Part shown: positions 22,673 through 32,297 of the stretch, in pieces
How the letters are laid out: each line of letters opens with the position of its first letter
Numbering within the stretch: the first letter of the stretch is position 1
Source of the DNA: Pseudomonas sp. PH1b
GTDB lineage: Bacteria; Pseudomonadota; Gammaproteobacteria; Pseudomonadales; Pseudomonadaceae
Direction of reading: 5' to 3'
DNA: 64,000 nt
Assembly (NCBI RefSeq): GCF_000633395.1
Contig: NZ_AYMU01000031.1
Location: 1-64,000 of the forward strand
The notes under the pieces: model-generated
Database searches by the model: none
What the model saw: the letters and a program-made list of their open reading frames with translations, nothing else
What the model was told of the DNA's origin: nothing
Position numbers and translations under genes: made by a program

Positions 22673-24569
22673 AGATCGCGCCGCGAGTACGCAGCAGATC
22701 CAGCACCTGCTTGACGCTCTCTTCCAGGGACAGCGACTGGGTGTCGACCACCAGGTCGGCATTCAGCGGCACGTCATAAGGGAAGGACTCGCCCGGGATG
22801 TTGTCCCCGCCGGCCGCATACAGGCCCTGTGGATCACGCTCGGCGCACACCGCAGGCGATGCCTGGACGTAGACCGTCAGCAGACGCTCCTTGCCGATCA
22901 GGTCCTTGGCCTGTTCGCGGCCTTCGGCGCTCGGCGCCACGAAGGCCGCCAGGGTCAGCAGGCCGGCTTCGTTGAACTGACGGGCCACCTGAGCCGCACG
23001 CCGCCAGTTCTCGGTACGCCCGGCACGGTCCTGGGGCAGGCCCTTGTTCAGGTCATGGCGCAGGTTCTGGCCATCGAGGACGAACACCGCACGCCCCATG
23101 TCGAACAGCTTGCGCTCCACGGCATAGGCCAGGGTGCTCTTGCCCGCGCCGGACAGGCCGCTGAACAATACCGTGGCCGGCTGCTGGCCGAAGCGCTGGG
23201 CGCGCTCCTCAGTGGCTACATGGGCCTGCCGACCATGATGGGTGGCGCTGCCATGGGCCACTGGCTGGGCGATGATCATGCCCGCGCCGACGGTGCCGTT
23301 GGTCAAGCGATCGATGACGATGAACGCGCCAGTGGTGCGGTTGCTTTCATAGCCGTCCAGGGCGATCGGCGCATCGAGGCTGATCTTGACCTTGCCGATC
23401 TCGTTCAACTGCAGCGCGCTGGCCGCGCCCTCTTCCAGGGTGTTCACATCGACCTTGTGGACAATGCTGGCAATCGAGCCCGGCACGTAGCTGGTGGCGC
23501 GCTTGATGTCGTACTTCTTGCCCGGCAGCATCGGCTCTTCGGCCATCCATACCAGCATGGCTTCGAAGCTGTCGGTCACGGGCGGCACATTATCAGCGTG
23601 CACCAGCAGGTCGCCACGGGAGATATCGATCTCGTCTTCCATGGTCAGGGTCACGGCCTGGCCGGGACCGGCCTGCTCCAGCTCGCCTTCGAAGGTGACG
23701 ATGGATTTCACCCGGCTGCTCTTGCCCGACGGCAACACCACGACTTCGTCGCCCTTGTGCACGACGCCGCTGGCCAGGGTGCCGGCAAAGCCACGGAAGT
23801 TCAGGTTCGGACGGTTGACGTACTGCACCGGGAAACGCAGGTCGGTGAAGTTGCGGTCACCGGCCACTTCCACGGTCTCGAGGATCTCCATCAGCGACTG
23901 CCCGCGGTACCACGGCGAACGCTCGCTCTTGTTCACCACGTTGTCGCCCTTGAGCGCCGACATGGGGACGAAATGCAGGCTGGTAGGCTGCATCTTCAAG
24001 CCTTCGGCAAACTTCAGGTAGTCGGCCTTGATCGACTCGAACACGCCTTCATCGAAGTCCTTGAGGTCCATCTTGTTGATAGCCACGACGATGTGCTTGA
24101 TGCCCAGCAAAGAGGCGATGAAGCTGTGGCGGCGGGTCTGGGTCTGCACGCCGTAGCGGGCGTCCACCAGGATGATCGCCAGGTCGCAGGTGGAAGCACC
24201 GGTGGCCATGTTGCGGGTGTACTGCTCATGGCCGGGAGTGTCGGCGATGATGAACTTGCGCTTGGCGGTGGAGAAGTAGCGGTAGGCGACATCGATGGTG
24301 ATGCCCTGCTCGCGCTCGGCCTGCAGGCCATCCACCAGCAACGCCAGGTCGATGTCGTCACCGGTGGTGCCGACCTTCTTCGAGTCCCGGGTGATGGCTT
24401 CCAGATGGTCTTCGTAGATCATCTTCGAGTCGTGCAGCAGGCGCCCGATCAGGGTGCTCTTGCCGTCGTCGACGTTGCCGCAGGTCAAAAAGCGCAGCAG
24501 CTCTTTACGTTCGTGCTGGCCCAGGTAAGCGAGGATGTCCTCGCTGATCAAATCAGATTGATGGCTCAT
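22671..24569 (-). CDS. cysNC: Bifunctional sulfate adenylyltransferase subunit 1 / adenylylsulfate kinase (CysNC)
   Basis: 632-residue fusion. Residues 1-~450 are the CysN GTPase: P-loop GNVDDGKST (31-39), DTPGHEQY, INKMD. The C-terminal ~165 are APS kinase CysC with its own P-loop GLSGAGKST (471-479) and DGQNLRHDLNKGL. CysN with CysD activates sulfate to APS, and CysC makes PAPS. The ATG at 24569 gives MSHQSDL, matching pseudomonad CysN. The fusion is normal for Pseudomonas. What is unusual is that a four-helix-bundle gene separates it from cysD. Confidence 0.97.
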   Translation of the reverse strand: MSHQSDLISEDILAYLGQHERKELLRFLTCGNVDDGKSTLIGRLLHDSKMIYEDHLEAITRDSKKVGTTGDDIDLALLVDGLQAEREQGITIDVAYRYFSTAKRKFIIADTPGHEQYTRNMATGASTCDLAIILVDARYGVQTQTRRHSFIASLLGIKHIVVAINKMDLKDFDEGVFESIKADYLKFAEGLKMQPTSLHFVPMSALKGDNVVNKSERSPWYRGQSLMEILETVEVAGDRNFTDLRFPVQYVNRPNLNFRGFAGTLASGVVHKGDEVVVLPSGKSSRVKSIVTFEGELEQAGPGQAVTLTMEDEIDISRGDLLVHADNVPPVTDSFEAMLVWMAEEPMLPGKKYDIKRATSYVPGSIASIVHKVDVNTLEEGAASALQLNEIGKVKISLDAPIALDGYESNRTTGAFIVIDRLTNGTVGAGMIIAQPVAHGSATHHGRQAHVATEERAQRFGQQPATVLFSGLSGAGKSTLAYAVERKLFDMGRAVFVLDGQNLRHDLNKGLPQDRAGRTENWRRAAQVARQFNEAGLLTLAAFVAPSAEGREQAKDLIGKERLLTVYVQASPAVCAERDPQGLYAAGGDNIPGESFPYDVPLNADLVVDTQSLSLEESVKQVLDLLRTRGAI

Positions 24570-24622
24570 AGCGTTCAAGCTCCAAGCTGTAAGCTTCAAG
24601 CGGCAAGCTTGTCGGCGTACAG
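24570..24622. repeat. AAGC-type repeats between four-helix-bundle gene and cysNC
   Basis: A run of AAGCT/CAAGC units including CAAGCGGCAAG at 24597-24607, identical to the 11-mer after folX and hisC. It fills the whole gap between the two genes. Confidence 0.75.
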
Positions 24623-24964
24623 CTAGTCAGAAATTTTTTTGATCAAGCCGCAGAGCATTTTGGAAAGCTCGCGAGTTTCTTTAATCCAATTTTCAGCCAG
24701 CGGCTTTGCTATGTAGGCAATCTCACTGCCGACGATGATCTGCGTGCGCAACTCCCCGTTGGAAGCTTTTGCAATCCAGAGAAACCAGCATTTCTCCCTG
24801 GCACTACGTCGCTCCATACCTTCAGCGATATTGGAGGGCACCGAGAGTGCCGAGCGAGTGATTTGATTCTTGAAACCAAAGTCCTCACATCGTGCCATCT
24901 CTCTATAGATATCTACCGCCAGAGCCTTGCTTCTCTGCCAAACAACCAGTTTCTCGAAGTCCAT
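24623..24964 (-). CDS. Four-helix-bundle protein (23S rRNA intervening-sequence protein family)
   Basis: 113 residues: MDFEKLVVWQRSKALAVDIYREMARCEDFGFKNQITRSALSVPSNIAEGMERRSAREKCWFLWIAKASNGELRTQI... The FEKLVVWQ-x-A start, the SVPSNIAEG turn and the helical rest are diagnostic of the family first found inside 23S rRNA intervening sequences, also related in fold to Avd of diversity-generating retroelements. Molecular function is unsettled. It sits between cysD and cysNC, is visibly AT-richer than its neighbours, and is bordered on both sides by AAGC-type inverted repeats. These are signs of insertion into an ancestral cysD-cysNC operon. Confidence 0.93.
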   Translation of the reverse strand: MDFEKLVVWQRSKALAVDIYREMARCEDFGFKNQITRSALSVPSNIAEGMERRSAREKCWFLWIAKASNGELRTQIIVGSEIAYIAKPLAENWIKETRELSKMLCGLIKKISD

Positions 24965-24989
24965 GACGAGTCACTCGATGCTGGCTCAC

Positions 24990-25075
24990 AGCAACCCGCT
25001 GTAAGCATCAAGCTGCAAGCTACGCATCACGCTTCTAACTTGCAGCTTGTCGCTTGTAACTTGAAGCTTAAAAGT
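24990..25075. repeat. AAGC-type inverted repeats between cysD and four-helix-bundle gene
   Basis: CAAGCTGCAAG (25009-25019) and its perfect complement CTTGCAGCTTG (25039-25049) with a 19-nt loop, in a longer run of CTTG units that ends in the cysD stop codon (AAGCTTAA). Same layout as the folX repeat. Confidence 0.75.
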
Positions 25076-25985
25076 ACCCTTGACGTTTTTTGTCTTCCAT
25101 CGAGCCTGCGCCATCGTGGTCGATGACCCGGCCCTGGCGCTCGGAAGTTCGCGTCAGGAGCATTTCCTGGATGATGTCCGTCAGGCTCTCGGCCTCGGAC
25201 TCCACCGCGCCCGTCAACGGGTAGCAGCCAAGGGTACGGAAACGTACTTTCTTCTTGACGATGCGGGCTTTCTCTTCATCGGACAGATGCTCGAGGATGC
25301 GCTGGTCATCGATCATGATCAGGGTGCCGTTCTTCTCGATCACTTCCCGCTCGGCGGCGAAGTACAGCGGCACGATCGGGATGCCTTCCAGGTAGATGTA
25401 CTGCCAGATGTCCAGCTCGGTCCAGTTGGACAGCGGGAACACGCGGATCGACTCACCCTTGTTGACCTTGCCGTTGTAGACGTTCCACAGCTCGGGGCGC
25501 TGGTTCTTCGGGTCCCAGCGGTGCTTGCTGTCGCGGAACGAGTAGACGCGCTCCTTGGCGCGGGACTTCTCTTCATCGCGACGAGCACCACCGAAGGCGG
25601 CATCGAAGCCGTATTTGTCCAGGGCCTGCTTGAGGCCCTCGGTCTTCATGATGTCGGTGTGCTTGGCACTGCCGTGGGTGAAGGGGTTGATGCCCTGGGC
25701 CACACCATCCGGGTTGACGTGGGTGATCAGCTCCAGGCCCAGTTCCTCGACCATGCGGTCGCGGAACTTGTACATTTCCTGGAATTTCCACTGGGTGTCG
25801 ACGTGCATCACCGGGAACGGCAGCTTGCCGGGGAAGAACGCCTTGCGGGCCAGATGCAACATCACGGCGGAGTCTTTACCGATGGAGTACAGCATCACCG
25901 GGTTGTCGAACTCGGCGGCCACCTCGCGGATGATGTGGATGCTTTCCGCCTCCAGCTGTTTCAGATGCGTCAGTTTGTCGACCAT
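25068..25985 (-). CDS. cysD: Sulfate adenylyltransferase subunit 2
   Basis: 305 residues of the PP-loop ATP pyrophosphatase family. MVDKLTHLKQLEAESIHIIREVAAEFDNPVMLYSIGKDSAVMLHLARKAF carries the PP-loop SIGKDS (~34-39), and GGARRDEEKSRAKER and the C-terminal REGRVIDHD-like ERQGRVIDHDGAGSMEDKKRQGYF are typical. It adenylates sulfate with CysN's GTPase. First gene of the operon. Its stop codon lies inside a repeat. Confidence 0.97.
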   Translation of the reverse strand: MVDKLTHLKQLEAESIHIIREVAAEFDNPVMLYSIGKDSAVMLHLARKAFFPGKLPFPVMHVDTQWKFQEMYKFRDRMVEELGLELITHVNPDGVAQGINPFTHGSAKHTDIMKTEGLKQALDKYGFDAAFGGARRDEEKSRAKERVYSFRDSKHRWDPKNQRPELWNVYNGKVNKGESIRVFPLSNWTELDIWQYIYLEGIPIVPLYFAAEREVIEKNGTLIMIDDQRILEHLSDEEKARIVKKKVRFRTLGCYPLTGAVESEAESLTDIIQEMLLTRTSERQGRVIDHDGAGSMEDKKRQGYF

Positions 25986-26040
25986 GGCTACTCACGAAAG
26001 CTTTCTTATGGACGGCCATCGGGCCGTGTTCGAGCGGGGC

Positions 26041-26105
26041 ATGCTAGCACAGCGACCTGCTTCTAATCAGGACGCCAACTAGAACGAAACGATATATGAA
26101 TATAC
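26041..26105 (-). promoter_or_regulatory. Probable cysD promoter with upstream AT-rich dyad
   Basis: On the minus strand TGATTA (26069-26064), 17-nt spacer and TAGCAT (26046-26041) form a weak sigma70 pair. The AT-rich near-palindrome GATATATGAATATAC at 26091-26105 lies where CysB would bind. Inference from position and composition. Confidence 0.4.
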
Positions 26106-26145
26106 CGCCCGGTTAGGCGCCAAAGCCCCTGAGCCAAAGGCCGGC

Positions 26146-26226
26146 GTAGGAGCTGGCTTGCCAGCGAAGGCGCTTACGGGCGCACCTCAAGGCTGAAGAT
26201 CTTTTCGCCAGCAAGCCGGCTCCCGC
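26146..26226. repeat. REP element pair
   Basis: GTAGGAGCTGGCTTGCCAGC... (26146-26172) and the inverted CTTTTCGCCAGCAAGCCGGC... (26201-26226), between the cysD promoter and the 3' end of the Nif3-family gene. Confidence 0.85.
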
Positions 26227-26232
26227 ATGGGC

Positions 26233-26991
26233 TCAGATTGGGTTGGTGCAGTCGATGAACAGGTGCTCCAGGGCGAAGCGCCGGGCCAGGTAGTCGCCCA
26301 GGGCCTGGACGCCATAACGTTCAGTGGCGTGGTGACCGGCAGCAATGAAGCTGATGTCGTTTTCCCGGGCGCTGTGGAAGGTCTGCTCCGAGGCTTCGCC
26401 GCTCAGGTACAGGTCGACGCCGGCCTGCACCGCCTGGTCGATGTAGCCCTGGCCGCCACCGGTGCACCAGCCGACCCGGCGGATCATTTTGCTGCCTTCG
26501 ACCAGCAAGGGCTCGCGGCCCATGACTTCCTGTACCCGGCGGGCAAAGTCCCGCGGGGTCATGGGCTCGCCGAGCGACCCTACCAGGCCGACGATCTTGG
26601 GGTTTTCCGGGTCCAACGGGCCTTCGACGGTAATCTCCAGCTGCCGGGCCAACTGCACGTTGTTGCCCACCTCCGGGTGCAGGTCCAGGGGCAGGTGATA
26701 GGCCAGCAGGCTGATGTCGTGCTTGAGCAGGGTTTTCAACCTACGCTGCTTCATGCCGGTGATGCAGGGGTTCTCGCCTTTCCAGAAGTAGCCGTGATGC
26801 ACCAGCACCAGATCGGCCTTGGCCTCCACTGCCGCGTCCAGCAGCGCCTGGCTGGCTGTGACGCCGCTGACGATGCGCATGACCTGCGGCCGCCCTTCCA
26901 CCTGCAGGCCATTGGGGCAATAGTCAGCGATGCGTGAACTGCCCAGGTAGCGGTCCGCTTCTTCCACCAGTGTGCTCAGGGCAACGGCCAT
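26233..26991 (-). CDS. Nif3-like dinuclear metal center hexameric protein (YbgI family)
   Basis: 252 residues. Metal-ligand motifs are LVHHGYFWKG (His pair, ~64-65), YHLPLDLHPEVGNN and the C-terminal AAGHHATERYGVQALGDYL. Family members form toroidal hexamers with a two-metal site; GTP cyclohydrolase I type 2-like annotation is by homology and the physiological role is unknown. Divergent from algW, an arrangement conserved in Pseudomonas. Confidence 0.94.
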   Translation of the reverse strand: MAVALSTLVEEADRYLGSSRIADYCPNGLQVEGRPQVMRIVSGVTASQALLDAAVEAKADLVLVHHGYFWKGENPCITGMKQRRLKTLLKHDISLLAYHLPLDLHPEVGNNVQLARQLEITVEGPLDPENPKIVGLVGSLGEPMTPRDFARRVQEVMGREPLLVEGSKMIRRVGWCTGGGQGYIDQAVQAGVDLYLSGEASEQTFHSARENDISFIAAGHHATERYGVQALGDYLARRFALEHLFIDCTNPI

Positions 26992-27034
26992 AAAAGACTC
27001 CTAAATATCCCGTTCAGAGGCGCGCGCGGCCTCG

Positions 27035-27040
27035 TATAAT
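27035..27040 (+). promoter_or_regulatory. Consensus -10 for algW
   Basis: Perfect TATAAT about 54 nt before the algW ATG. The -35 region (TTCAGA at 27013, 16-nt spacer) is poor. Confidence 0.5.
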
Positions 27041-27093
27041 GCGCGACATTATGGGCCGTGCGCAGCCCTTCGTAACCACCCAGGACTTGCTCA

Positions 27094-28248
<1,155 letters not shown>

Positions 28249-28300
28249 CGCTGCGCCCGGCCAGGCCGGGCTAAAAGCATACACTCTCATTAGTCATGTT

Positions 28301-28315
28301 ATATTGTTTCAATAT
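28301..28315. promoter_or_regulatory. Palindrome upstream of TonB receptor gene
   Basis: ATATTG-TTT-CAATAT, perfect 6-3-6 dyad, 19 nt before the receptor start codon in an AT-rich patch. It does not match a good Fur or Zur box; the regulator is unknown. Confidence 0.45.
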
Positions 28316-28333
28316 CGCTATTGGAACAGCCCC

Positions 28334-30439
28334 ATGACGTCCCGAACAATACTTCCCCTGGCAGGCCTGGCCCTGGGCCTGCTGGCCGATCCCCTGCTCG
28401 CTGAAGAGCCCCGGCCCCTCGAACTCGAAACCACCCGTATCAGTACCGAATACGAATCCGCAACGGGGCCGGTCAAGGGCTACCGGGCCACGCGCTCGGC
28501 CAGCGCCACCAAGACCGATACGGCGATCCGCGATATCCCGCAGTCCATCAGCGTGATCCCCGCCAGCGTGCTCAAGGACCTGGGCAGCGGCAATGTCGAG
28601 CGCGCCCTGGAGTTCGCCGGTGGCGTTTCCAAGCAGAACAACTTCGGCGGCCTGACCTTGTATGAGTACAGCATCCGTGGTTTCACCACCTCGGAGTTCT
28701 ACAAGGATGGCTTCAGCGCCAACCGGGGTTATCCCAGTACCCCGGACGCCGCCACCATCGAGCGCATCGAAGTGCTCAAGGGGCCGGCTGCCAGCCTCTA
28801 CGGCCGCGGCGACCCGGGCGGCACGGTCAACATCGTGACCAAGAAACCCCAACCCGAAGCCTTCGCCACCTTGCAGACCAGCGCCGGCAGCTGGGATCGC
28901 TACCGAACCGCCCTGGACCTCAACAGCCCACTGGACGCCGAAGGCCAGCTGTTGTCACGGGTCAACCTGGCGGTGGAGGACAACCACAGCTTCCGCGACC
29001 ACGTGGACAGCCGCCGAGTGCTGGTCGCCCCCTCCTTCAGTTGGCAATTGAATCCGGACACCAGCCTGCTGCTGGAAAGCGAGTTCGTGCGTCATAGCTC
29101 GACTTTCGATCGCGGCATCGTCGCGCCCGACAATCGCTGGAGCGGCGTATCCCGCTCGACCTTCCTTGGCGAACCCAACGACGGCAATATCGACAACCAC
29201 AACAACCTGCTCCAGGCGACGCTGGAGCATCACCTCGACGACAACTGGAAGCTGCGCCTGGCCAGCCATTACAAGGAAGGCAAGCTGTGGGGCTTTGCCT
29301 CGGAATCGCGCCCGCTGAACAGTAACCTGCACACGGTCAACCGACGCTACCGCGAACGGGACAACAACTGGCACGACAGCATCACCCAGCTGGAGCTGCA
29401 TGGCCTGTTCGACCTTGGCAGCTGGCAGCACCAGTTGCTGATCGGCAGCGAATACGAGAACTACCGCAAGAACGAACGGGTCACCACCATCGCCGGGGGC
29501 ACCTACCCGATCGACATCTACGACCCGATCTACGGGCAGCCCAAGCCCAACGGCAAACGCTCGGGCAGCGACTTCTTCGAGCAGGTGCACAGCCAGGCAC
29601 TGAACCTGCAGGACCAGATCATCTTCACCGAGCGCTGGCGAGGCATGCTCGGGGCACGCTTCGAGCATTTCGAGCAGAGGATCGACGATCACACCAACGG
29701 CAACCGCAGCCGCCAGACCCACGACGCCCTCACCCAGCGCGCCGGCCTGCTGTACCAATTGACCCCGCAAGTGGGCCTGTTCGCCAACGCCTCCACCTCG
29801 TTCAAACCCAACAACGGGCTGGATGCCGGCGGCAAGTCGTTCAAGCCAGAAGAGGGCATAGGTTATGAAGTGGGCATCAAGAGCGAACTGTTCGACGAGC
29901 GCCTGAGCGCCACCCTCGCCGCCTTCCACATCGACAAGGAAAACGTTCTGGCCCTGGACCCCGGCACCGACTCCAGCCGCGCCATGGGCAAGGCCCGCAG
30001 CCAGGGCTTCGACCTGCAGTTCAGCGGCCAGTTGACCGACGCCGTGCGAGTGATAGGCGCCTACGCGCTGATCGATGCCGAAGTCACCAAGGGCGATCCG
30101 ACGATCCCCGCCGGCAGCAGAATTCTCGGAGTGGCCAAGCACAGCGGCAGCCTGCTCGGGGTCTACGAATTCCAGCACGGCCTGCTGCGAGGCTCGGATA
30201 TCGGCGCGGCCCTGACCTATGTCGGTGATCGCTCGGGCGAGGCGGGTGGCCGCTTCGAACTCCCGGCCTATCGCACCCTGGACCTGCTGGCCCACTACAA
30301 GGCCAGCGACAGCCTGACCCTGGGCCTGAACCTGAATAACCTGTTCGACGAGAAGTACTACGAGCGTTCCTACAGCAACTACTGGGTCAACCCCGGCGAA
30401 CCGCGCAACTTCACCGTCAGCCTGACACTCAACCTGTAG
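28334..30439 (+). CDS. TonB-dependent outer-membrane receptor (siderophore-receptor type)
   Basis: 701 residues. Signal peptide (MTSRTILPLAGLALGLLADPLLA), then a plug domain (DIPQSISVIPASVLKDLGSGNVERALEFAGGVSK...ERIEVLKGPAASLYGRGDPGGTVNIVTKKP, ~70-180) and a 22-strand-type barrel ending in the terminal aromatic-free strand NFTVSLTLNL with NLFDEKYYERSYSNYWVNPGEPRN. There is no N-terminal signalling (STN) domain, so it does not drive an ECF sigma pathway. Imports an iron chelate or another metal complex; the DUF4198 gene 12 bp downstream argues for a metal other than, or besides, iron. The two genes interrupt the algW-hisC order. Confidence 0.93.
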   Translation: MTSRTILPLAGLALGLLADPLLAEEPRPLELETTRISTEYESATGPVKGYRATRSASATKTDTAIRDIPQSISVIPASVLKDLGSGNVERALEFAGGVSKQNNFGGLTLYEYSIRGFTTSEFYKDGFSANRGYPSTPDAATIERIEVLKGPAASLYGRGDPGGTVNIVTKKPQPEAFATLQTSAGSWDRYRTALDLNSPLDAEGQLLSRVNLAVEDNHSFRDHVDSRRVLVAPSFSWQLNPDTSLLLESEFVRHSSTFDRGIVAPDNRWSGVSRSTFLGEPNDGNIDNHNNLLQATLEHHLDDNWKLRLASHYKEGKLWGFASESRPLNSNLHTVNRRYRERDNNWHDSITQLELHGLFDLGSWQHQLLIGSEYENYRKNERVTTIAGGTYPIDIYDPIYGQPKPNGKRSGSDFFEQVHSQALNLQDQIIFTERWRGMLGARFEHFEQRIDDHTNGNRSRQTHDALTQRAGLLYQLTPQVGLFANASTSFKPNNGLDAGGKSFKPEEGIGYEVGIKSELFDERLSATLAAFHIDKENVLALDPGTDSSRAMGKARSQGFDLQFSGQLTDAVRVIGAYALIDAEVTKGDPTIPAGSRILGVAKHSGSLLGVYEFQHGLLRGSDIGAALTYVGDRSGEAGGRFELPAYRTLDLLAHYKASDSLTLGLNLNNLFDEKYYERSYSNYWVNPGEPRNFTVSLTLNL

Positions 30440-30451
30440 AAGGGAATCCCC

Positions 30452-31180
30452 ATGCAACAGCGCAAATCAATCTTCCTGCTGGGACTGCTGGGCGTCTTGA
30501 ACGCCAGCCAGGCCTCGGCCCATGGCCTGTGGACTGAACAACGACGAGGCAACATCGAGGTGATCTACGGCCATGGCGCCGAGGATGATGCCTTCAAGGC
30601 ACAGAAGATCAGCGGGGCCTGGGCCTACGACAGCAGCGCAAAAATGATCCCGGTGACAGTACAGCGCCTGGCGGACCATGCGCGCCTGCAGCCGCTCAAA
30701 CCGCCTGCGACCCTTGCGGTCGCACTCGACAATGGCATGTGGTCGCAAACCGCAGACAAGCGCTGGGTCAACCTGGGCCGCAGCAAAGTGCCCGATGCCA
30801 TCGAGTCGACCCAGACCTTCAAGTACAGCCTGGCGATCTATCAGCCCGCGGCAAAACTGCCCAAGCTTGATCAGCTCAAGCTGGTGATCATTCCCGAGAC
30901 CGACCCGCTGCTGGTGGGGCCAGGCAACAGCCTGCCGGTGCGGGTGCTGCTCGATGGCCAGCCCGCCGCAGGGGTGAAGTTGGTGGGTGACTACCGCAAT
31001 GCACCGAACACCCTGAGCACCGAGACCGATGCCCAGGGCCGTGCCCAGGTGGTGGTGCGCAACGAGGGGTTGAACGTGATTGCCGCGCAAGTCGAAGTGC
31101 CCCTCAAGGACAACCCCGATGTAGCCTCCCGCGGACTGTTCAGCTCCCTGACCTTCCTTGGCCAGCCGCATCACGAATGA
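30452..31180 (+). CDS. DUF4198 domain-containing periplasmic protein
   Basis: 242 residues. The signal peptide ends ASQASA, so the mature protein would start with HGLW, an N-terminal histidine that can chelate a metal through its amino group. The rest is beta-rich, with a C-terminal Ig-like part (PGNSLPVRVLLDGQPAAGVKLVGDYRNAPNTLSTETDAQGRAQVVVRNEGLNVIAAQVEV). DUF4198 proteins are linked to nickel/cobalt uptake and commonly pair with TonB receptors. Twelve bp after the receptor with AGAAGGG as ribosome binding site, hence one operon. Likely a periplasmic metal carrier; the metal is not determined. Confidence 0.88.
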   Translation: MQQRKSIFLLGLLGVLNASQASAHGLWTEQRRGNIEVIYGHGAEDDAFKAQKISGAWAYDSSAKMIPVTVQRLADHARLQPLKPPATLAVALDNGMWSQTADKRWVNLGRSKVPDAIESTQTFKYSLAIYQPAAKLPKLDQLKLVIIPETDPLLVGPGNSLPVRVLLDGQPAAGVKLVGDYRNAPNTLSTETDAQGRAQVVVRNEGLNVIAAQVEVPLKDNPDVASRGLFSSLTFLGQPHHE

Positions 31181-31198
31181 GGGCTGCCGGGGGCAGCA

Positions 31199-31242
31199 GC
31201 TGCAAGCGGCAAGTTTCTAGCTAGAAGCTTGCGGCTTGCGGC
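31199..31242. repeat. 44-bp AAGC-type inverted repeat at the hisC stop
   Basis: Arms 31199-31220 and 31221-31242 pair at 19 of 22 positions with no loop. The left arm contains CAAGCGGCAAG (31203-31213). It abuts the hisC stop codon (31245-31243) and lies between convergent genes, so it may also act as terminator. Confidence 0.8.
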
Positions 31243-32295
31243 TTAGAGCTCTCCCAGAGCGTCGATCAGGGCCTGGTTCTGCTCCTGCGTGCCAATGCTG
31301 ATGCGCAGGAACTGGGCGATCCGTTCCTGCTTGAAGTGACGCACGATCACCCCTTGCTCACGCAGTTTGGTCGCCAGGCCCGCCGCGTCGTGCTGCGGGT
31401 GCCGGGCGAAAATGAAGTTGGCCGCCGATGGCAGTACTTCAAAACCCTTGGCCTGCAGTTGCGCTACGACCCACTCGCGGCTGTCAATGACCTGCTGGCA
31501 GGTCTTGGCGAAGTATTCGCGATCCTCGAAGGCTGCTGCCGCGCCGACGATCGCCAGGCGATCCAGCGGGTAGGAGTTGAAGCTGTTCTTGACCCGCTCC
31601 AGGGCCTCGATCAGGTCCGGATGCCCCACCGCCAGGCCCACCCGCAGCCCGGCCAGGGAACGGGACTTGGACAGGGTCTGGGTGACCAGCAGGTTCGGGT
31701 AGCGATCCACCAGGCAGATGGCACTCTCGCCGCCAAAGTCGATGTAGGCTTCGTCGACCACTACCACCGAATCCGGGCTGGCCTTGAGAATCTGCTCGAC
31801 CGCGTCCAGGGCCAGCAGGCAGCCGGTGGGCGCATTCGGGTTGGGGAAGATGATCCCGCCGTTGGGCTTGGCGTAGTCGGCCACGCGGATCTGGAACTGC
31901 TGGTCCAGGGGCACCGCTTCGAAATCGATAGCGTACAAGCCGCAGTACACCGGATAGAAGCTGTAGCTGATGTCCGGGAACAGCAGTGGCAGTTGCTGCT
32001 GCAGCAGGCCATGGAAAATGTGCGCCAGGACTTCGTCGGAGCCGTTGCCGAGGAACACCTGGTTGCCCTGCACTCCGTAGTAGCTGGCCACTGCCTGCTT
32101 GAGCAGGTCACTGTTGGGATCGGGGTACAGACGCAGGTTGTCGTTGAGCTCGGCCTGCATCGCCGCCAGGGCCTTGGGCGAGGGACCGTAGGGGTTTTCA
32201 TTGGTGTTGAGCTTGACCAGCTTGGTCAGCTTGGGTTGCTCGCCCGGTACGTAGGGCACCAGGTTCTTGACCAACGGACTCCAGAATTTGCTCAT
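31243..32295 (-). CDS. hisC: Histidinol-phosphate aminotransferase
   Basis: 350 residues, fold-type I PLP aminotransferase. LNTNENPYGPSP at the N-terminus, FPNPNAPTG, DEAYIDFGG, the PLP lysine in TQTLSKSRSLAGLRVG and the substrate Arg in FLRISIGTQEQN. It converts imidazole-acetol phosphate to histidinol phosphate. Of the two ATGs (32301 and 32295), the second has AGGGG at 8 nt and gives MSKFWSP, as in other pseudomonads. It follows hisD almost without gap. Confidence 0.96.
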   Translation of the reverse strand: MSKFWSPLVKNLVPYVPGEQPKLTKLVKLNTNENPYGPSPKALAAMQAELNDNLRLYPDPNSDLLKQAVASYYGVQGNQVFLGNGSDEVLAHIFHGLLQQQLPLLFPDISYSFYPVYCGLYAIDFEAVPLDQQFQIRVADYAKPNGGIIFPNPNAPTGCLLALDAVEQILKASPDSVVVVDEAYIDFGGESAICLVDRYPNLLVTQTLSKSRSLAGLRVGLAVGHPDLIEALERVKNSFNSYPLDRLAIVGAAAAFEDREYFAKTCQQVIDSREWVVAQLQAKGFEVLPSAANFIFARHPQHDAAGLATKLREQGVIVRHFKQERIAQFLRISIGTQEQNQALIDALGEL

Positions 32296-32297
32296 GT

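Noticed and set aside
22662..24626. 654-codon open frame antisense to cysNC
   Set aside because: Shadow of cysNC; no motifs.
28261..28333. Fur or Zur box before the TonB receptor gene
   Set aside because: The AT-rich patch matches neither the Fur 19-mer nor a GTTATA/TATAAC Zur dyad well enough; only the ATATTG/CAATAT dyad is clear.
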